Source: Calendula officinalis (taxonomy: Eukaryota; Streptophyta; Magnoliopsida; Asterales; Asteraceae). Taken from it: a stretch of 64,000 bases of DNA. The position numbers and the translations under genes are program-made. Positions 59,578 through 64,000 of this stretch are shown here, in pieces. The stretch is taken from NCBI GenBank assembly GCA_963853835.1, contig OY970834.1, forward strand, positions 26,542,365 to 26,606,364, written 5' to 3'. The stretch's first letter is position 1; every line of letters starts with the position of its first letter. Below the pieces are notes generated by a model that saw only the letters and a program-made list of their open reading frames with translations, searched no databases and was not told where the DNA came from.

Positions 59578-62500
59578 CTATAGTTCATCCTGCACATATT
59601 AAATATAAATAAATTAACAAGATGATTGAATGCTGGTTTTGTTAATAAGAAAATCATGTTAAACTGTTTGTCATCTTTACCTTGACATCGGTATCTTCAG
59701 ACTCATCTTCATCATATGCTTCTGCGTCATCATTTTCGGCCTGAACCAAATGTTAATGTTAAAATTTTAATAAATTACCATAATTAATTAAGATTTAATA
59801 AGTGGAATATAAAGTTAATATAAAAAAGTAGAAAGGAAGACTTACATCAGATTCAACTGGGTCATCCTTTGATTCCTGAAAGGGAAAAAGGTAGAACGTT
59901 AGTCACATGCAAATTATGTTTTGATAGTTGCCATTTTCAGTAGCTTTCTCAATTTGGTCAGATTCCTTTTTTGTTGTTCTTGTATCTCAAAATTTATGGC
60001 AGGTAATGGTTGACTTTTGTGCTGTTTGGGTTGACCAAAAATTTATATATAATTACAGAAACTACATGCAAAAATTATCTAATTTTTTAATGAAATCAAT
60101 TTCTGAAACAGATTGCAATTCGGGCGCGTTTTAATCCTTTACCCTGTTTCCTTCATACATAACCCAAAATCGACCCATTTAAAGTAAATGGGTCGAAAAC
60201 TGCCACTTTCAAGATAAATATTAGAAGAATGATACCTCTTCCTCTTTTTGCTTTTCTAGCTCTTCAAATAATGCTTTCTCAGCCTATAATAGAATCAAAA
60301 AAACGATAAGAATAAAAAAAAATGGTAACATAAAAATAGAAACTTTATAGAAACAGAATGTACATACATATTTTTGTTTGCCCCATTTTTCTTCTGCCAC
60401 TTGTTTGGCATATTCATGATCATCACATATCAATACATTGTCAAATAGAGTTCCAGATTTCACCTGAAAAAAAACATCAAATTTAATTTAAGCATTCAAG
60501 CCTCAAAAACCGGATAATTGCACACTAAACACAACCAAAAAGTAATTACCTGCCACAACTCGATACCAACATACTTCAACTTAGGGAAAACATACAGATC
60601 AGGGTCGTCCTTAAAATCTAAAAAATAAAAAAAAAAAATTTGTCAGATATTATACATAATCAGATATGTGAAACTTAAGAAATGAAATGAAATATACCTG
60701 GGTTGTCAATCATTGGTGCCTTCCACTTTCCTTTGTAGTTAGGGTTCTTGATTTTCTGTCAATGGAAAAGCATATTTGAGAAAACATAAAATACATTTAA
60801 GAAAACATGAAATACTAATTAGAACAGAAATATGAACTGAAAGAAGTCTAAAGTTAACAAACCTTTGCCTTCCATGGACCCTTGTACTCAGGGTTTGGAA
60901 TAGTTGGGACTGTCCACTCACCATCTTCCTCATCATCCCAATCTTCTGGCTGAAATTTTATTTCATTTTAATCAGAAACTAATAAATAGCATAAAATCAC
61001 AAAAACCATAACAAAAATAGAAAAAGCTTACCTTTGTGGCCTCTGGGTCTGTGATCTCCTTTGGGATGTCATCATAACCCTAATAGTCAGTAAAGAAATT
61101 CAATATTAGGTATTTAGGTACCCTTTTAATTTTGGAAATAAAATCAATATTCTAAGGTTTTAAACTTTTAATACCTCAGGTTTCTTGTCTTCAGGGTCAG
61201 GAATAAACTCCTTCTCATCCCAATCTTCGGGCTGTAGATACCAATTTAAAATGGAGTCAATATTACAAATGACAAATTAAATATTCCACAAACAAAGTAT
61301 TTACCATTTGTTCAAAATATGAATTTACCTTTTTGGCCTCGGGGTCCTTAATCTGTTTTGCTGGGAGAAGATCCCAATCAGAGTATAAGCTTCCTGTTTG
61401 TTTCTCTACATTATCAATGAGGATAGAGTAGGTAGCATCAGGGCGAAGAATGAAGGTATAAACATGTGTAAGTTGGTCAGTTTCACAAGGAACATCTTTC
61501 TTTATCAATTTGTTTTCCTCATTGTATGTAAGGATTGCATGAACCTTTTTTGTGGAATACCCACAGATATCAGGTCCAAACATGATGCTGCAATTAACAA
61601 TAGTATTTAGTATGAGATATAAGAAAAGAGGAAAAAATATGAAACTTTACAGATAGGTTTGTATGTATATAAATATAACCTGTATGGGGTGTCACCACCA
61701 AACTTCTTTTGGTCAACATCACCACTGAGCAACTTCATGTAGCCACCACCACAATCAAGCTTCTGTTCATGCTTAATAGAAAATTGGAAAACCAAAGTTT
61801 TATCTTTGTTGCTGAATTCAGGGTACTCTGCTGAAATTGCATAAAACCTGTAGTCTTCACTTGTTTGGATACCTATTACCAACCAGAAAGGAAAAAAAAA
61901 GTTTATATCAGCTGCTTATAAACTTCATGACATATGACACATTTACATTCGTAAACAGTTCACCAGTAAAAACCAAATGGGCAAAAAGGCTACCTTTATC
62001 ATTAGCATCTCCATTCCATTTTCCAGAAGTGTAATTCCACTCCCCAGCCATGTTGTCATCTTTCTTCCAGTCAGATTTAACCCACCTGCTTTCCCATCCG
62101 TCTGACATAGAACATTGAACCAAGTGCATACATCAACACAACAAAATTTCATGAAATATCAAAAATATTAGCTACATTAATGTAAAACTTAATCTATAAC
62201 GAATCTAAATTATGCACAGGCCACATGCTAAATGCTGATCGGGAAATGGAATAGAACTGTAATGCCAACACATGACAAAGAGGCCAATGGAGCATGATCC
62301 AGTTGTTGATATATCATAGTCAACAAAAACAGATCCATTTACAAATAACTCCGATCTGATCATACAATCACGTAATTAGTAATTAGCACATAGCGCATGC
62401 TAAAACAACAAACTAAATACTTAATTCCTTTCGTTTCAGCACTCTCTAGATAGATCAAATTCATGTTACAAAGTTTCAGTCTACAGACAGATTCAAATGC

Positions 62501-62778
62501 ACTCTGATCTCGATTTCTGTATATACCTCATGCATATACTTGAAATTCAAAAAGAAATGAACAATCTAAGCTAGAAGAGATAAATCCGGTGATCGTAGTC
62601 AAATCGGATTAACAAAAGATTAAACTTAATCAAAACCAATCATCACCACAGATTCAAAATGCGATGAAGAATTACCTGTAAAACGTTCTTCAAAAAACAC
62701 TTTAGCAGAAGCGATTGAGAATAGAGCAAGTAGAGAGAGAACGGCAATAGAGCTAGGGTTTAGCCTCCGATTCGCCAT
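59578..62778 (-). CDS. CRT: calreticulin (ER lectin chaperone and Ca2+ store)
   Basis: Fourteen coding exons give 408 aa (from the start: 62676-62778, 61994-62101, 61680-61872, 61329-61587, 61175-61231, 61032-61079, 60863-60949, 60698-60755, 60550-60617, 60368-60463, 60236-60283, 59846-59875, 59681-59740, 59578-59589). Residues 1-25 are a signal peptide ending SIASA. The lectin domain has Cys111 (LDCGGGYMKLL) and Cys143 (FGPDICG), the conserved disulfide pair, and an NYT glycosylation site at 57. The P domain (about 213-310) has three DPEA/DPED repeats and three NPEYKGPW-type repeats. The acidic C domain is short, about 50 residues. The protein ends KDEL, split K/DEL by the last intron; HDEL is commoner in plant calreticulins. 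It resembles CRT1/2 rather than CRT3. Folds glycoproteins in the ER. Confidence 0.97.
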
Positions 62779-62826
62779 GGCTACACATAGTGTGTGTGTG
62801 TGAGATTACGAGTTAGATAGTAGGGG

Positions 62827-62834
62827 TTTATATA
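62827..62834 (-). promoter_or_regulatory. TATA box of calreticulin
   Basis: TATATAAA on the minus strand, about 50 bases upstream of the ATG. Confidence 0.75.
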
Positions 62835-62903
62835 TGCGACTTCGTCTTCGATAATCACGTTTAGATCAGCGTTAAGTTTTAGAGTCCATCGTGGCATATA
62901 AGG

Positions 62904-62911
62904 TGACGTGG
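62904..62911 (+). promoter_or_regulatory. UPRE-type element (TGACGTGG)
   Basis: Matches the plant unfolded-protein-response consensus TGACGTGR bound by bZIP factors of the bZIP28/bZIP60 class. It lies about 70 bases above the calreticulin TATA box. A second ACGTCA half-site and a CCAAT box lie within 70 bases further upstream. Calreticulin is a known UPR target in plants. Confidence 0.65.
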
Positions 62912-62984
62912 ACGAATGGGAGATGGACATGTCATGCATTTGTGTCACGGGTGCAACCTGGCTGACGTTGATTGGGTATTACTA

Positions 62985-63452
62985 CGAGCCGGCTACAACA
63001 AGATGTAGAGTTCAGTAACGGAATTAGGTATTCACGAGATTAGCCCTCTCCTTTAAAACTAAAATTAATTAACTTAAAGTTATCTTTAAGATTTTTGACT
63101 TTATTTTAAAATTTGTACTAGATGAATATTCTTAAGATACCTTTGGCAACATTATATGAGATTCCCGTAAATGGATAATATGGTATTTAAATTTCCGTTA
63201 AATTAGTATTGAAGAAGTTTCTAAGATATATTTAATGAAACTTTTCTTTCTTTGACAATCTTAGTTATTTGGTCAGATTTACTTTATGATAATTTAACCA
63301 TTGTATTGTTTTATACGTTATGTTCATGTGCTACTTAATGATATGAGAAATAGTATTATTTTCTAATAAATATTTTTATTTATTTTTAAATTTATTGTTC
63401 AAATCAAATGAGGATATTAATAAATTTATTAGTTGAAATCATATGTTAAATA
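62985..63452. other. AT-rich spacer
   Basis: No gene recognised beyond the calreticulin promoter. Confidence 0.5.
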
Positions 63453-63994
63453 TCTCTTCTCTATCTCTATCTCTATTTTTAATAAAGAAAGTTTGCCACG
63501 TCACCTAATCGATGTCATCTTTATCACCTCATAATTCTCATACCGCATCACTTGCCACGTTTGCAAAGAACTTTGAATTTATCATATTTACACATTTATC
63601 ACACATTTTTAAAATTTAAAATCAAAAGAACATACATTTAATTTAAAACCTTTTCTTAAACATAAAATATAATTTACACACATTAAACTTTTATTAAAAC
63701 CTATATTAAACCTTATGCACGATCCAACATTAAACCTTATCTCAATCCGTATTTCATGCAAATTACCGCAATCCGAATTTCAACTATTCTATATTCTTTT
63801 TAAACAACTTCTCTATTAACAAATCATACCTTTGCATTCTATTTCGTTGATAACACTTCACATGTTTTTTCTCATCTTCATGAATGAACTGCTAATATAT
63901 CTGTGTATTCTGACTCATATATAATGTTGTTTTGGAACAAATATCATGAAATTATTACAAGTCGTCCGTGATTTTATCACGGATTATTGACTAG
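63453..63994 (+). mobile_element. non-autonomous Helitron (542 bp)
   Basis: Starts TCTCTTCTCTATCTC after an A, includes GTTTGCCACGTCACC near the 5' end, a block common in plant Helitrons, and ends with a 7-bp hairpin (CCGTGAT, TTT, ATCACGG), ATTATTGA and CTAG before a T. This fits A/T insertion. No Rep/helicase, so it depends on another element. Confidence 0.8.
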
Positions 63995-64000
63995 TTTTAT

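Overview
This window is plant nuclear DNA: intron-bearing genes with GT/AG junctions, a plant-type tRNA-Ala(AGC), AT-rich spacers and dense nested transposons. The host genes are those of a eudicot. The extra 3' ORF of the copia element resembles, from memory only, proteins predicted in retroelements of Asteraceae (pyrethrum, Artemisia, lettuce), so an Asteraceae source is likely but unproven.

Layout. 1-9108: a Ty1/copia (SIRE-like) retrotransposon whose 5' part lies outside the window. It holds broken gag and pol, then a second TATA-led transcription unit with an about 1,143-codon extra ORF, then the 3' LTR. A short motif, TACTACTG or its complement, is scattered through all of it. 9109-12665: spacer with a SINE-like sequence and two non-autonomous hAT elements that keep exact 8-bp target duplications. 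12666-16529: a CACTA (En/Spm) element with GCGGCGA subterminal repeats, a broken transposase-like gene and a 206-bp intronic foldback. 17036-25582: a young non-autonomous Ty3/gypsy-type element (two 2,292-bp LTRs, TSD CTTGA) inserted in an older copia LTR-like sequence. 25764-26530: the 3' end of a LINE.

Host genes. 27545-31100 (+): a five-exon VARLMGL/DUF4378 (TRM-like) protein. 40488-41636 (+): a single-exon DUF1645 protein. 50651-50723 (-): tRNA-Ala. 54382-55631 (-): the SAR1 GTPase of COPII vesicles, three coding exons, 193 aa. 59578-62778 (-): calreticulin, 14 coding exons, 408 aa, with a TATA box and an unfolded-protein-response element upstream. SAR1 and calreticulin both serve the ER, but nothing in the sequence links them beyond position.

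Between the genes lie a full-length LINE (32829-38529, 18-bp TSD, five premature stops and one frameshift), two Stowaway MITEs, a three-copy dispersed repeat, two PIF/Harbinger-type elements, a TIR element sitting in a (TA)n microsatellite (51311-54286), Helitron ends, a TRIM LTR, a further hAT element and SINE-like sequences. The most unusual signal is the copia element. The same octamer array precedes both its LTR promoter and the promoter of its extra ORF, and it also runs through the coding regions.
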